From Prosthecobacter debontii (GTDB lineage Bacteria; Verrucomicrobiota; Verrucomicrobiia; Verrucomicrobiales; Akkermansiaceae): a stretch of 47,087 nucleotides of DNA. This document shows positions 27,353 through 36,906 of the stretch, piece by piece. Location: assembly GCA_945873125.1 (NCBI GenBank), contig CAMCBV010000024.1:1-47087 (forward strand), written 5' to 3'. The notes under the pieces were generated by a model. The model was not told the DNA's origin. It did no database searches and saw nothing but the letters and a program-made list of their open reading frames with translations. A program made the position numbers and the translations under genes. Position 1 is the stretch's first letter; each line of letters starts with the position of its first letter.

Positions 27353-30289
27353 TTAGGGTTTGGTAACGGTTTCATCCATGCACAGCAAAGTACTCGCAAC
27401 GGTAGCGAATGCCGCCAATTCAACAGGATTGAGCTGTGGATCGGTAGGCGTATCTCCGACCGAGAGGAATGCTTTGGCTGAAGCCGGATCTTTGGTGAAA
27501 TCCTCAAAGGCGCGACGGTAAGCACGATCAAGGATCGCCATCTCCTTAGGTTTTGGTGTGCGGGCCAGCACCGTACGGAAGCCAAAGTCAAGGCGTGCAG
27601 CGGTAACGTCCGAAGACCGCATCATGCGTGCGGCTAGGAAACGGCTCGCTTCGACATAAGTCTCATCGTTCATCAGGTTGAGCGCTTGCAAGGGCGTGTT
27701 GCTGCGCGGTCTTTGCAGGGAGCAAACCTCGCGAAATGGCGCGCCGAAGGACAGCATCGCGGGATGGGGCACCGAGCGTTTCCAGTAGGTGTAAAGACTG
27801 CGGCGATAGAGATTCTCGCCCTTGTCTTTGACGTAGGTATTCACACCGCCTTGCGCGGTGACTTGCTCGTATAAACCGGGCGGATGGTAAGGTTTCACCG
27901 AAGGACCGCCAATCTTGTTCACCAACAGGCCGCTGATGGCCAGAGCCTGGTCACGGATGAATTCGCCCATCAACCGATTGCGGGAACCGCGTGCGAGCAG
28001 GCGGTTGTCGGGATCCATTTCTAACAACTGAGGAGTGAAGCCAGAATGCTGGCGATAGGCTGAACTGGTCACAAGCATTTTCATTAAACGCTTCACATTC
28101 CAACCGTTGCTGACGAAATCCTGAGCCAACCAGTCGAGCATTTCAGGATGCGATGGAAGGTCTCCCTGAGTGCCAAAGTCCTCACTGGTTTTCACCAGTC
28201 CGTAGCCAAAAACCTGCTGCCAATGGCGATTCACGATCACGCGTGCGGTTAGAGGATTTTTCGGGTCGACCAACCACTTCGCAAGACCCAGACGGTTGCG
28301 CGGTAAATCGCTTGCCATCGCGCCCAATACATCAGGAGTGCCGGGTTCGACACGTTCACCGGGTGAATTGAACGCACCACGCATCAGGATATGGGTTGGT
28401 CGAGGAGCTTTCATATCCTCCATCACGAGTGTGGTCGGAATACTCAGCTCAAGTTCCCCGATTTTTTTCTTCAGCGTCGCGATCTGATCCGCTAGTTGGC
28501 TGGCAGTCGCTGCGGGAGACGGGGCATCGGTGAGTGCCAAGCGAAAACGTCCAAGCTGATGGTTAGCATGGAGCGAATGGAAGCTGAGGGTAAGAGTCAC
28601 CGTCGAACCCGGTTCTATCGCGATCGGGGTATCCAGAGCGAATACCGCTGCATGCGGTTTGCCGAGTTCGGGTTGGATCGCCCAGCCGCTGCTTTGATCG
28701 GCATCGATGGCATGGGCGGCCGGAAATTGCTCTTGGCTGAAAGCGGCCACGGCGGCATTGAAACCCACGGGCCGAGCGGCCGCCGATGGTGGGTTCAACG
28801 CCATGCGGACATCCGTCATCACGAAATTACCATTCACGGCGCGTCCTGGGCCGCGGGCTGGCAACGAGTCGTCGGGCAGCGCCTCCACTCGGATCGCTGA
28901 GATGGTTCCCAAAGTGACCGCGGCAGTGACCGTGTATCTCTCTTGAGTCGGATTTTCACCACTGGCCAGAACAGCTCCATCGGGCTGGATCGTCAGCTTG
29001 GCACCACTGGCCGCCTGAAGTGCCGTGGGGACAAGGGTTGTCCAGGCAAGTGTTGATGCCGCCTGATTTTGCGGTACCTTGGCGGCTCCGGCGCTGGCTT
29101 TTTCGAGTTGCAACATTTCCGCACGGAGCTTTGCGATCTCCGCCTGGATCTCAGGAGCGGGCAGTTTGATTTGCGGCGGGCTGTTCACACGAATATTCGC
29201 GGTGTAATTGCCATTTCCGATGTCCGGAACGCTGTTGAAAAACGCTTTCATCGAATAGAAATCACGCGCGGTGAGAGGATCGTATTTGTGATCGTGGCAA
29301 CGGCAGCAATTGAAGGTTAGGCCAAGCCAGACACCCGCCGTGGTTTCGGCCCGATCTGCGGCGTATTCCGCACGAAATTCCTCGGGATCGATTCCGCCCT
29401 CTTCATTGAGCATATTGTTGCGGTTAAAGCCGGTGGCAATGCGTTGCTCGATCGTTGGATTTGGAAGCAGATCACCCGCGAGCTGCTCGATAGTGAATTG
29501 ATCGAAGGGCAAATTGCGATTGAATGCGCCAATCACCCAATCACGCCATCCCCAGATCTCACGATCGCGATCGACCTGAAAACCGTTCGTATCGGCATAG
29601 CGCGCGGCATCTAACCAATCCACCGCCATACGCTCGCCGTAATGTGGAGAAGCAAGCAGACGATCCACGAGCTTATCGTAGGCATCTGGCGAGGTGTCTA
29701 CGAGAAAAGCTTCGATCTCTGGCAAGGTCGGAGGCAGTCCAGTGAGGTCGAGCGTGACGCGGCGAATCAACGTTTCCTTGCTCGCCTCGGGCGTGGGTTT
29801 AATAGCTTTCGCCTCAAGCTTCGCTAGCACAAAATGGTCTATTGGATTGTGCGGCCAATCGGCATTTTTGACCTTTGGGATAGCGGCGGCAGCGGGCGGC
29901 ACGAAGGACCAATGTTTTTCATAGGGAGCGCCTTGCTCAATCCATATCCGCAAGATTTTCTTTTGAGCTGACGAGAGCGTTTTGTGAGTTTTTGGTGGCG
30001 GCATCACCTCATCATCATCGCTGCTGTTGATACGGTCCCATAGGGCGGATTTTTTGATATTCCCGGGAACGATCGCTATCACTCCATCATTATCCGCTAA
30101 TGCACCTTCACGTGTATCAAGCCGCAAACCAGCTTCACGTGTTTTCGGATCGAAACCATGACATGCAAAACAATTATCTGAAAGGATGGGTCTTACATCG
30201 CGATTGAAACTTAATACCTCAGAAGCTATCGCAAAATCTATTCCCATGATGAGATTGATTAGTATTAAGAACGAAACTTTGCGGGACAT
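27353..30289 (-). CDS. PSD1-type planctomycete cytochrome/DUF1549/DUF1553 protein (copy B) with inserted beta domain
   Basis: A 978-aa exported protein. Signal-like N-terminus, haem motif CFACH (40-44), a second CxxCH in [11 protein letters not shown] (Cys328/331, His332), DUF1549 and DUF1553 as in copy A. It is 200 residues longer. The extra length is mostly at about 400-600, an all-beta-looking segment ([54 protein letters not shown]). It resembles a galactose-binding/discoidin-type carbohydrate-binding domain. First gene of the four-gene operon; it starts just beyond a truncated sulfatase remnant. Confidence 0.92.
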   Translation of the reverse strand: MSRKVSFLILINLIMGIDFAIASEVLSFNRDVRPILSDNCFACHGFDPKTREAGLRLDTREGALADNDGVIAIVPGNIKKSALWDRINSSDDDEVMPPPKTHKTLSSAQKKILRIWIEQGAPYEKHWSFVPPAAAAIPKVKNADWPHNPIDHFVLAKLEAKAIKPTPEASKETLIRRVTLDLTGLPPTLPEIEAFLVDTSPDAYDKLVDRLLASPHYGERMAVDWLDAARYADTNGFQVDRDREIWGWRDWVIGAFNRNLPFDQFTIEQLAGDLLPNPTIEQRIATGFNRNNMLNEEGGIDPEEFRAEYAADRAETTAGVWLGLTFNCCRCHDHKYDPLTARDFYSMKAFFNSVPDIGNGNYTANIRVNSPPQIKLPAPEIQAEIAKLRAEMLQLEKASAGAAKVPQNQAASTLAWTTLVPTALQAASGAKLTIQPDGAVLASGENPTQERYTVTAAVTLGTISAIRVEALPDDSLPARGPGRAVNGNFVMTDVRMALNPPSAAARPVGFNAAVAAFSQEQFPAAHAIDADQSSGWAIQPELGKPHAAVFALDTPIAIEPGSTVTLTLSFHSLHANHQLGRFRLALTDAPSPAATASQLADQIATLKKKIGELELSIPTTLVMEDMKAPRPTHILMRGAFNSPGERVEPGTPDVLGAMASDLPRNRLGLAKWLVDPKNPLTARVIVNRHWQQVFGYGLVKTSEDFGTQGDLPSHPEMLDWLAQDFVSNGWNVKRLMKMLVTSSAYRQHSGFTPQLLEMDPDNRLLARGSRNRLMGEFIRDQALAISGLLVNKIGGPSVKPYHPPGLYEQVTAQGGVNTYVKDKGENLYRRSLYTYWKRSVPHPAMLSFGAPFREVCSLQRPRSNTPLQALNLMNDETYVEASRFLAARMMRSSDVTAARLDFGFRTVLARTPKPKEMAILDRAYRRAFEDFTKDPASAKAFLSVGDTPTDPQLNPVELAAFATVASTLLCMDETVTKP

Positions 30290-30329
30290 GTTGGGTCAAT
30301 TGAAATACGAAAGATAGTCAACGCAAGTT

Positions 30330-30871
30330 TTACCTAAAAGCTTTCAAATAAATCCAAGTGTTAATGAGAATTTCTTTGGTGATTGAAGAGATGTCATCGC
30401 GATCGTTGGCTTTCACGACAGGAAGTTGGATTTGGTCTTCGGGGATTTGACCGAAGAATCGTTTGGGGGCGCAGAGCGGCACTTGAGGTCGGTAGGAACC
30501 CACGGTTAAAAAATGGTTTATCGGAGGCCTGCCTGAGTTACTCAATCGCCCATGTCGCACCGGCGTGGTCTTGAAAAAAGTTTCATCGTAAGCTTGCGGA
30601 CCAAAGTCCCATAGACCGCTTGCGTCATAGGATGCTTCCGGGATGATGCGGGCGTCATTTTTTAAACGCTGATCTGGAATGGGGCCGATGACTTGGAAGT
30701 CATTTTTTGGCATATCGGAATCGTGGTAAATTTTTCCTGTGGTGAGGGTTCTGTAGGGATTGCATATCGGTTCTTGGCATTAGGCGTTGGTGAAAAGCGC
30801 AGCATGTTTTGCTAAGCGATCGATGTTAGGTTTTTTCGTTTGCGGATGAGAAAATTGGGGAAAAACTTCAT
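30330..30871 (-). pseudogene. Decayed sulfatase (iduronate-2-sulfatase-like) remnant
   Basis: Reading one frame back from 30330 gives recognisable sulfatase sequence. First comes a fragment like KPNIDRLAKHAALFTNA, then an in-frame TAA (30780-30782) where Tyr is expected, then CQEPICNP, then YRTLTTGKIYHDSD and GPIPDQ.. to SYRPQVPLCAPKRFF. About 45-50 residues between the active-site Cys region and the TTGK motif are missing without a frame change, and the C-terminal half is absent. A 127-aa open frame (30330-30713) survives. The 3' end stops about 40 bases before the start of the PSD1 operon. Clearly non-functional as a sulfatase. Confidence 0.8.
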
Positions 30872-30899
30872 GAGGTTGGAAAAGGGCTATGATGGCAAT

Positions 30900-31799
30900 C
30901 TACTTTTTATCTTCACTCTTCGCTCTCGGCTCTCTGCTTTTCTCTATTGTTGCGAAACGCGCGCGTATTTCATCGAGAGTGCCGATGGTTAAATAGAAGT
31001 GATAGTCCACCACAGTCCCCTTTTCTAATTGAAGGGTACGAATGGGCGCTACGTATGAACAAGCGGAGCCATTCGGACCTATGGAACCACTTCCTTTGTG
31101 TCGATAATTCACCGCTTCGTTTGTTCCGGGTGTATAGATTCCGACTCCGTAGTTTTTATCATCCACATAGGCCAACCAACTGGTATCGTAGGAGATTTTC
31201 TCAGGCTTGCCGTTTGTCTTGAGATCAACGGGCGCGTGTTTAACTAATTTCCCTTCTTTTTCGAACATCAGGTGAGGCAGATCATAATCGACAAACATCG
31301 CCGGCATTTCCTGATGGGCTTTGCGTCCGTGAGATTCGCCCGTGTAGTCGAGACGCATACGGACAGTCGCTACAGCTCCATCAAGTTTGATCCACTCCTG
31401 CATAATCGCCTCAGGACAGGTTTTTGCATTCGCCCAGTGCAGAGGTTCTACTTTTGCATAAAGCGCGTGATCGCTCTTTTTAAACTCAATCGTCTTGGCA
31501 TCTTCGCCTTTATAGCTTCCACCTTGCACAGGATTGTAGGTCCAGGGTTTTTTAGCCCACATCGATCCGTCCTTATCGCCGTAATAGGATTGTTGGATGA
31601 AACGTCCTTCATCGTGATGGTTGAGCAAATTACGTTTTTCTTTCGAGAGCGCGAAATAACCGATGGCTGAACCCCGACTTTGATCAACGCCGATGCAGAT
31701 CACTCCATTATCAAGGTAAGTGAAGTTATCTTTCGGAGGATTAGCGGATGAGACGACAATGCCGAAGAACGACAGAATGGAGATGAAAACAATTTTCAT
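30900..31799 (-). CDS. Unknown secreted protein next to a sulfatase
   Basis: 299 aa with a clear signal peptide (KIVFISILSFFGIVVSSA). The mature part is rich in aromatic and charged residues with a beta-sandwich look (NGVICIGVDQSRGSAIGYFALSKEKRNLLN, VATVRMRLDYTG, DTSWLAYVDDKNYGVGIYTPG, VDYHFYLTIGTL). This resembles galactose-mutarotase-like folds seen in polysaccharide-active proteins. No catalytic motif is recognised. It is 17 nt downstream of the sulfatase and probably in one operon, suggesting a role with the same glycan. Confidence 0.8.
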   Translation of the reverse strand: MKIVFISILSFFGIVVSSANPPKDNFTYLDNGVICIGVDQSRGSAIGYFALSKEKRNLLNHHDEGRFIQQSYYGDKDGSMWAKKPWTYNPVQGGSYKGEDAKTIEFKKSDHALYAKVEPLHWANAKTCPEAIMQEWIKLDGAVATVRMRLDYTGESHGRKAHQEMPAMFVDYDLPHLMFEKEGKLVKHAPVDLKTNGKPEKISYDTSWLAYVDDKNYGVGIYTPGTNEAVNYRHKGSGSIGPNGSACSYVAPIRTLQLEKGTVVDYHFYLTIGTLDEIRARFATIEKSREPRAKSEDKK

Positions 31800-31816
31800 A
31801 TAAATGTTAGAGATGA

Positions 31817-33253
31817 CTATTTAAGCTCAAGTTTGAAATATTCACGATACCATGATTTCTCCTGAGGATACCCTCCCCCATCTGGCACGCCAGCAGGTTT
31901 GAGTTCAGCAGCCCATGCATGCGAGGCAGCGCGAAGTTTATTGAGAATTTCAGGATACTTTTCTGCGAGATTTACATTTTCATGATCTTTACTGGATAGA
32001 TCGAATAGAAACTCCTTCTGATTTCTAACAGATAAATATTTCCACTGAGCATCACGACAAGCAATCTGGTTCCAAAAACGCCAATGAAGCACTCGAGGCG
32101 CGAGGGTTACGGTTGGATCTTTGAGGACAGGCAGGAGATTCACCCCATCTAGCTTGCTTGCGGATTTTACATCAGCGGCAGCTAGCGCAGTAGCAGCGAT
32201 ATCGAGTGTTGATACAGGCATATCAATCACCCTACCTCCGGGAATCTTTCCTGACCAACGCATGAGGAATGGCACACGGATCCCACCTTCTGAAAGCATG
32301 CCTTTTTCTCCAACCCAAGGCGTGTTAAGGGACCCATCCCATCCACCCTCATCTGTATCGAGTGGGGAATCTTTAAGATTATGAAGCGGCGCACCATTAT
32401 CACTCGTGAAAACAATCAACGTATTTTCATCAAGATTGAGTTCTTTTAGCTGAGCAAGGATACGCGCCACGCCCTTATCTACATTTGCAATCAGAGATAG
32501 CGCAGCGCGTCGACGCAACGGCATGTCTTTTGAAAATTTGTCCACATACGGCTTAGTGAGCTCGAGCGGGGTGTGCGGGGCAAAATATGCCAAATACAAA
32601 AAGAACGGCTTTTCCTTATTGCGACGAATGAAAGCAAGTGCGGCATCCGTTTGAACATCGACACGTGGGCCTGCGACAGTTTGAAAACCTTCCGCACGAT
32701 CCTTACCCTCCAATGTGTAATTGGAGTAATACCTCTTCATTTCACCGACGAAGTATTCATCAAACCCCTGATTGCCCGGAAAATAGGCGACCTGATCTTT
32801 CACAGGCACCGTGATACGACCCTTTGCATCCGGCTTTATGTCGGGTCGATTTTTTTTCGCCCAATCCACACAAAGGGCATTGGGCTCAAGGTGCCATTTT
32901 CCGACTTGACCGGAAAAGTAACCCGCAGGTTTCAGCATTTCAGCTATCGTTAATTCCTCGAGCGGCATAGGAATATCCGGAATGGTATCAATGCCTATTC
33001 GTTGTTGGTATCTGCCAGTTAGAAGACCTACCCGTGAAGGAGAGCATTGCGGCGCGGTGATATAAGCTGCGGTGAAACGAACACCTTCTTTGGCGAACTT
33101 ATCAAGATGAGGGGTGCTGACATCCTTATTCTGACCCTGGCATCCAAGATCCGCATAACCTAAATCGTCTGTAAATATGACGATGACATTGGGTTTTGCA
33201 GCGTGAAGAACGGATGCGGAGAGGATCAGCACCGAAAGGAAGAAAATTTTCAT
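31817..33253 (-). CDS. Secreted arylsulfatase-type sulfatase
   Basis: Hydrolyses sulfate esters, probably from a polysaccharide, outside the cytoplasm. The 478-aa protein has a signal peptide (FFLSVLILSASVLHA), the metal-binding FTDDLGYADLGCQG (Asp29, Asp30) and the formylglycine signature CSPSRVGLLTGR with Cys70 as the residue to be converted. Later motifs include GYFSGQVGKWHL, TSDNGAP and GVNLLPVL. Length is normal for an S1-family enzyme. It needs a formylglycine-generating enzyme, not present in the window. Confidence 0.95.
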   Translation of the reverse strand: MKIFFLSVLILSASVLHAAKPNVIVIFTDDLGYADLGCQGQNKDVSTPHLDKFAKEGVRFTAAYITAPQCSPSRVGLLTGRYQQRIGIDTIPDIPMPLEELTIAEMLKPAGYFSGQVGKWHLEPNALCVDWAKKNRPDIKPDAKGRITVPVKDQVAYFPGNQGFDEYFVGEMKRYYSNYTLEGKDRAEGFQTVAGPRVDVQTDAALAFIRRNKEKPFFLYLAYFAPHTPLELTKPYVDKFSKDMPLRRRAALSLIANVDKGVARILAQLKELNLDENTLIVFTSDNGAPLHNLKDSPLDTDEGGWDGSLNTPWVGEKGMLSEGGIRVPFLMRWSGKIPGGRVIDMPVSTLDIAATALAAADVKSASKLDGVNLLPVLKDPTVTLAPRVLHWRFWNQIACRDAQWKYLSVRNQKEFLFDLSSKDHENVNLAEKYPEILNKLRAASHAWAAELKPAGVPDGGGYPQEKSWYREYFKLELK

Positions 33254-33300
33254 TTATAGGTGATTCGCAGACCCGTAAGGCATTTGTGACTTGTGATATC

Positions 33301-34347
33301 TCACTCCGGCTGTTGCTGGGAAATACAGTGAAGGGTTCCGCCTTCCTGAACGAGGTCAAGGCAGTCGACAGGGACGATCTCACGGTCGGGGAAAAGCTCG
33401 CGGATGATACCGAGGGCGCGTTGATCATTTTTCGACTGACGGAAAGTTGGGACGAGCACAGCGTGGTTGAGAATCAAAAAATTAACGTATGATGCTGGGA
33501 GAACAGGGAGACGCCAACCCGGGATTTCGCAGGCCTGCGGGAGATGGATGGGGACGATATCGTAGATTTTTCCTTTTGGAGTGAGAAAATTTTTAAGCCG
33601 TCCCATATTGCCCGCGAGAACCTGATGATTGGGTGAGTCGGTATCGGGTTCTTCACAAGCCAGGATGGTATTCTCGTTGGTGAAGCGCGCGAGATCATCG
33701 ATGTGGCCATCCGTATCATCGCCCTCAATGCCTTTTTCCAACCAGAGAATTTCCGTAACGCCAAGAGAGTCGCGAAGTTTTCCTTCCGTTTGCTCACGTG
33801 ACAGATGCGGATTCCGATTCGGGTTAAGAAGAACCGCCTCGGTGGTGAGGAGTTGGCCGCATCCATTGACCTCGATCGCGCCACCCTCGAGGATCATGCC
33901 ACCGTTGTAGCGCGGCAATTGCAGCGAATTGGCAACTTTTTCAGGAATCGAATTATCCAGATTCCACGGTGCAAATTTTCCACCCCATGCGTTGAACTCC
34001 CAATCCGTGATCGCGATTTCCGAGGTGACGGGGTTTTTGATAAAGATCGGTCCATGATCGCGGCACCAGACATCATTGTTGGGATGATCGTAGAGTTGGA
34101 CGTTTGACAAATTCGCACGGGCACGATTGCAAGCGGTGAGAATTGCGCTGTGACTGATGCCCGGTGCGTTGATACGGACCCGTTGATAGCGGGAGATGGC
34201 CGCAGCGATTTCAGCGAATTTACTCCATATCATTTCACGTTTTTCCCCACCCCAGTGCCTTGGGTCATCGACAGGCCATGACAACCAAGTGGCAACTTGG
34301 CGGGTCCACTCGGCGGGCATGGCGAATCCTTTTTGGGCGGGAGTCAT
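33301..34347 (-). CDS. aguA: Agmatine deiminase / peptidylarginine-deiminase family
   Basis: Converts agmatine to N-carbamoylputrescine in arginine-derived polyamine synthesis. The 348-aa protein has the guanidino-group-modifying fold motifs DVWCRDHGP (92-100), MILEGGAIEVNG (151-162), the catalytic His215 (TDGHIDD) and Cys341 (GGTLHC) near the C-terminus. Length agrees with bacterial AguA. Divergent from fabH across a 153-nt gap. No carbamoylputrescine amidase gene is adjacent, so the pathway partner must be elsewhere. Confidence 0.9.
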   Translation of the reverse strand: MTPAQKGFAMPAEWTRQVATWLSWPVDDPRHWGGEKREMIWSKFAEIAAAISRYQRVRINAPGISHSAILTACNRARANLSNVQLYDHPNNDVWCRDHGPIFIKNPVTSEIAITDWEFNAWGGKFAPWNLDNSIPEKVANSLQLPRYNGGMILEGGAIEVNGCGQLLTTEAVLLNPNRNPHLSREQTEGKLRDSLGVTEILWLEKGIEGDDTDGHIDDLARFTNENTILACEEPDTDSPNHQVLAGNMGRLKNFLTPKGKIYDIVPIHLPQACEIPGWRLPVLPASYVNFLILNHAVLVPTFRQSKNDQRALGIIRELFPDREIVPVDCLDLVQEGGTLHCISQQQPE

Positions 34348-34500
34348 GGATCAAACTTCGGGTTTCAGCGCGGCGAAGGCAATCCCAAGCTTTGCAAAAC
34401 ATTTGAACCAAAAAGAATTCCGTTGTCTTGCCCTTGAACTTGGTTCGGGAGTGAAATTCGCGCTTGTTTGCTTGAGCTATCAAATCCAGCCTTGGGGGAC

Positions 34501-35502
34501 ATGAGTGGGTTGGCAACGAATTACGAAGTATGCATCGCAGGAACCGGTAGCTATTTACCGGAAACCATCCTGACCAATGAAGATTTGGCAAAACGCGTTG
34601 ATACCAGCGACGAATGGATTTTTTCACGCACGGGAATTCGTGAGCGCCGGATCGCAGCAGAGGGAGAATTCACCTCGCATATGGCAAGTGCGGCCGCACG
34701 CAAGGCACTGGAGCAAGCCGGCTTGGAACCTTCGGAAGTTCAACTCATCATCGTCGCGACCATCACTCCCGACACACTGACACCCGCCACGGCTTGCTAT
34801 GTGCAACAGCAACTCGGTGCCGTCAATGCCGTCGCTTTTGACATATCCGCTGCTTGCTCAGGTTTCCTCTACGCGATGAAAATCAGCAAACGGATGATTT
34901 CCGATGGCGCTTTTGAAAACGCCCTCATTATCGGTGCTGAAAAACTTTCCGCATTCGTGAACTGGGAAGACCGCACGACCTGTGTGTTGTTTGGCGATGG
35001 TGCTGGAGCAGCCGTGTTACGACGCTCAAAACCCGGGGAGGGCGCAATCCTCGCCACGGAAATGGGCACCGATGGAAGTCTCACTCATTTGCTTAATATT
35101 CCAGGTGGCGGATCAGCCTGCCCGATCACCGCATCAAATGTTGGCACCCATCTCTCAACACTGGCCATGCAGGGTAAGGAAGTTTTCAAACATGCCGTCA
35201 ATCGCATGAAAGAAGCCGCGGAAAAAGTCATCGCTCGCTCCGGACTGCAAGCCGAGGATATTGCTTGCGTCATTCCGCATCAGGCAAATTTACGTATTAT
35301 CGATGCCATTGCCGAACGTCTCTCGGTTCCCGAGGGGCGCGTATTCATCAACCTCGACAAGTATGGAAATACTTCAGCAGCCGCAGTCGCTATCGCGCTC
35401 GATGAAGCCAACCGCAGCGGGGCATTCAAGCGCGGAGACAATATCGTTCTCGTCGTCTTCGGTGCCGGCCTGACATGGGCAGCGGCAGCTGTGAGGTGGT
35501 AA
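34501..35502 (+). CDS. fabH: 3-oxoacyl-[ACP] synthase III
   Basis: Starts fatty-acid synthesis by condensing acetyl-CoA with malonyl-ACP. The ATG at 34501 gives 333 aa; a TTG 11 codons earlier is possible. The catalytic triad is complete: Cys119 (ISAACSGF), His260 (IPHQANLRI) and Asn290 (KYGNTSAA). The GDGAGAAVL motif is present. Normal length. It stands apart from plsX and other fab genes in this window. Confidence 0.96.
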   Translation: MSGLATNYEVCIAGTGSYLPETILTNEDLAKRVDTSDEWIFSRTGIRERRIAAEGEFTSHMASAAARKALEQAGLEPSEVQLIIVATITPDTLTPATACYVQQQLGAVNAVAFDISAACSGFLYAMKISKRMISDGAFENALIIGAEKLSAFVNWEDRTTCVLFGDGAGAAVLRRSKPGEGAILATEMGTDGSLTHLLNIPGGGSACPITASNVGTHLSTLAMQGKEVFKHAVNRMKEAAEKVIARSGLQAEDIACVIPHQANLRIIDAIAERLSVPEGRVFINLDKYGNTSAAAVAIALDEANRSGAFKRGDNIVLVVFGAGLTWAAAAVRW

Positions 35503-35515
35503 AATTCCACTCAGC

Positions 35516-35779
35516 TCACTTGATAGGAGCGCCCGACGCACCTTGGAAGGGCGCCGTTTCGGAAATTTCCAGCGTCTGATCTGAAAATGCCTCAAGCACC
35601 GCCTTCGCACGGTCAGGGCGATCTTCCAGAAGAATCGGTAATGCCGCTTTGTAATATTTCAATCGAACGTCCGGTTCTCCGTCATGCCGATCCAAGCGAT
35701 CGAGAAACGCAGCGATATCGATCATCCGTGCGCGCGCATCGATGAATTGCAGGTCGAGTAGTTCTTTTTTGTTGAGCAT
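35516..35779 (-). CDS. Unknown small protein after the YhaM-like gene
   Basis: 87 aa from the ATG at 35779, 58 nt after the stop of the upstream gene. A longer frame would overlap that gene by 32 nt. It is mostly helical and charged, MLNKKELLDLQFIDARARMIDIAAFLDRLDRHDGEPDVRLKYYKAAL. No domain is recognised. Convergent with fabH. Confidence 0.75.
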   Translation of the reverse strand: MLNKKELLDLQFIDARARMIDIAAFLDRLDRHDGEPDVRLKYYKAALPILLEDRPDRAKAVLEAFSDQTLEISETAPFQGASGAPIK

Positions 35780-35837
35780 GTGGGTTACCTTCCGGCGATA
35801 AGCTAGAGCAATTTTCAGAAAGATGCGAATTTCTTTC

Positions 35838-36884
35838 TTATGATTCACGCGATGGCGATTCCATTTCAAAACTTGCCAGCGGCTTGATCAGATTGGTCGC
35901 AAGTGGGAACACGCGCTCGTAAATACCGGGCGCAACTTCAGCGCTTTGCGCATAAGCATCACGCAGCATTTCCATTTTGGCATCGAGATTGTCAATATAA
36001 TGCAGAGCATGCGCCTCCGGAGTTTTGGGCAGCACCGGAGAGCCGAATTCCATTTGCCCGTGATGGCTTCCAATCAGATGCAACAAGTGAATCCGGACTT
36101 CTTCGGTCGCAGGCTTGGATTCTGAAAATGCGTCGAACTCGGACGCATCCAGCAGATCATGCCAAAGCTTGTTGACCAACTCGATGCCCATCGGGATGTG
36201 GCCCAGCATTTCTCCATACTTTGAATGAATCTGTGCAAACCCTTCTTCAGGATAGGAGTTTTCCCAAAGTTTTCCACAGTCATGGAACAAGACTCCGGAA
36301 ATCATCAGATCCCGGTTCAGCTCGGGATAAATCGCACTGATCGCGGATGCGGAGCGCATCATCTGCGCAACGTGCTCAACAAGCCCGCCCCGCCGCGCGT
36401 GATGATTTTTCCGCGCCGCCGCGGTACGACGGAACCTATCTCCCATCTTTTCAAAAAAATAACCGACCAACCGCTTCAATCTCGGATCGGTCATGCTCTC
36501 ACAAAATCCGAGAATCTCGGCATAGTCACTCTGTTGCTTGTCCCGCGTCTTCGGATCTCCCGCGAGAAAAATAGCGATCTCTTCTCCTTGCAATGAAGAC
36601 CAACTCATCCCGCTGCCGTTGATGCCATATTGATTTTGTGTCCACTCCCCTTCCAACCGAATGATCGTGTTGATGTCGAGTTTTTCCGTCTCGGTGTAAA
36701 GAGGCGTGTTCGACCAAACCTTGAGATGGATCGAACCGGTGGAATCCACAAAAACGAGATCCAAAAAAGGCTTGCCGTCTTTGGTCGTTTTGATGGCGCG
36801 CGATTGCAATTGCACCTTGATGGAAGCGATCAGGGGCACATCGCCGGCCTGTTCTTTCAAACTCGAAATGGAAATGTCACTCAT
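35838..36884 (-). CDS. YhaM-type 3'-5' exoribonuclease (OB fold plus HD domain)
   Basis: 348 aa from the ATG at 36884; a start at 36905 is possible. The N-terminal half is an OB-fold nucleic-acid-binding domain (KPFLDLVFVDSTGSIHLKVWS). The C-terminal half is an HD phosphohydrolase domain with H..RRGGLVEHVAQM, FHDCGK (His201-Asp202) and LIGSHHGQMEFGSPVLPKTPEAHALHYIDNLDAK. This is the layout of the YhaM/CBF1 exoribonuclease family, cytoplasmic RNA decay and processing. It follows a MYG1-like nuclease closely on the same strand. Confidence 0.88.
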   Translation of the reverse strand: MSDISISSLKEQAGDVPLIASIKVQLQSRAIKTTKDGKPFLDLVFVDSTGSIHLKVWSNTPLYTETEKLDINTIIRLEGEWTQNQYGINGSGMSWSSLQGEEIAIFLAGDPKTRDKQQSDYAEILGFCESMTDPRLKRLVGYFFEKMGDRFRRTAAARKNHHARRGGLVEHVAQMMRSASAISAIYPELNRDLMISGVLFHDCGKLWENSYPEEGFAQIHSKYGEMLGHIPMGIELVNKLWHDLLDASEFDAFSESKPATEEVRIHLLHLIGSHHGQMEFGSPVLPKTPEAHALHYIDNLDAKMEMLRDAYAQSAEVAPGIYERVFPLATNLIKPLASFEMESPSRES

Positions 36885-36906
36885 GCGCCGAGGCTGCCAT
36901 ATCATG

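Noticed and set aside
25918..27591. 557-aa version of DUF1501 copy B
   Set aside because: The extra 81 residues overlap the upstream PSD1 gene and precede a clear Tat signal that should be N-terminal.
30330..30713. Intact 127-aa hypothetical gene
   Set aside because: Its frame continues upstream into sulfatase sequence with an in-frame stop and a deletion, so it is a pseudogene fragment, not a gene.
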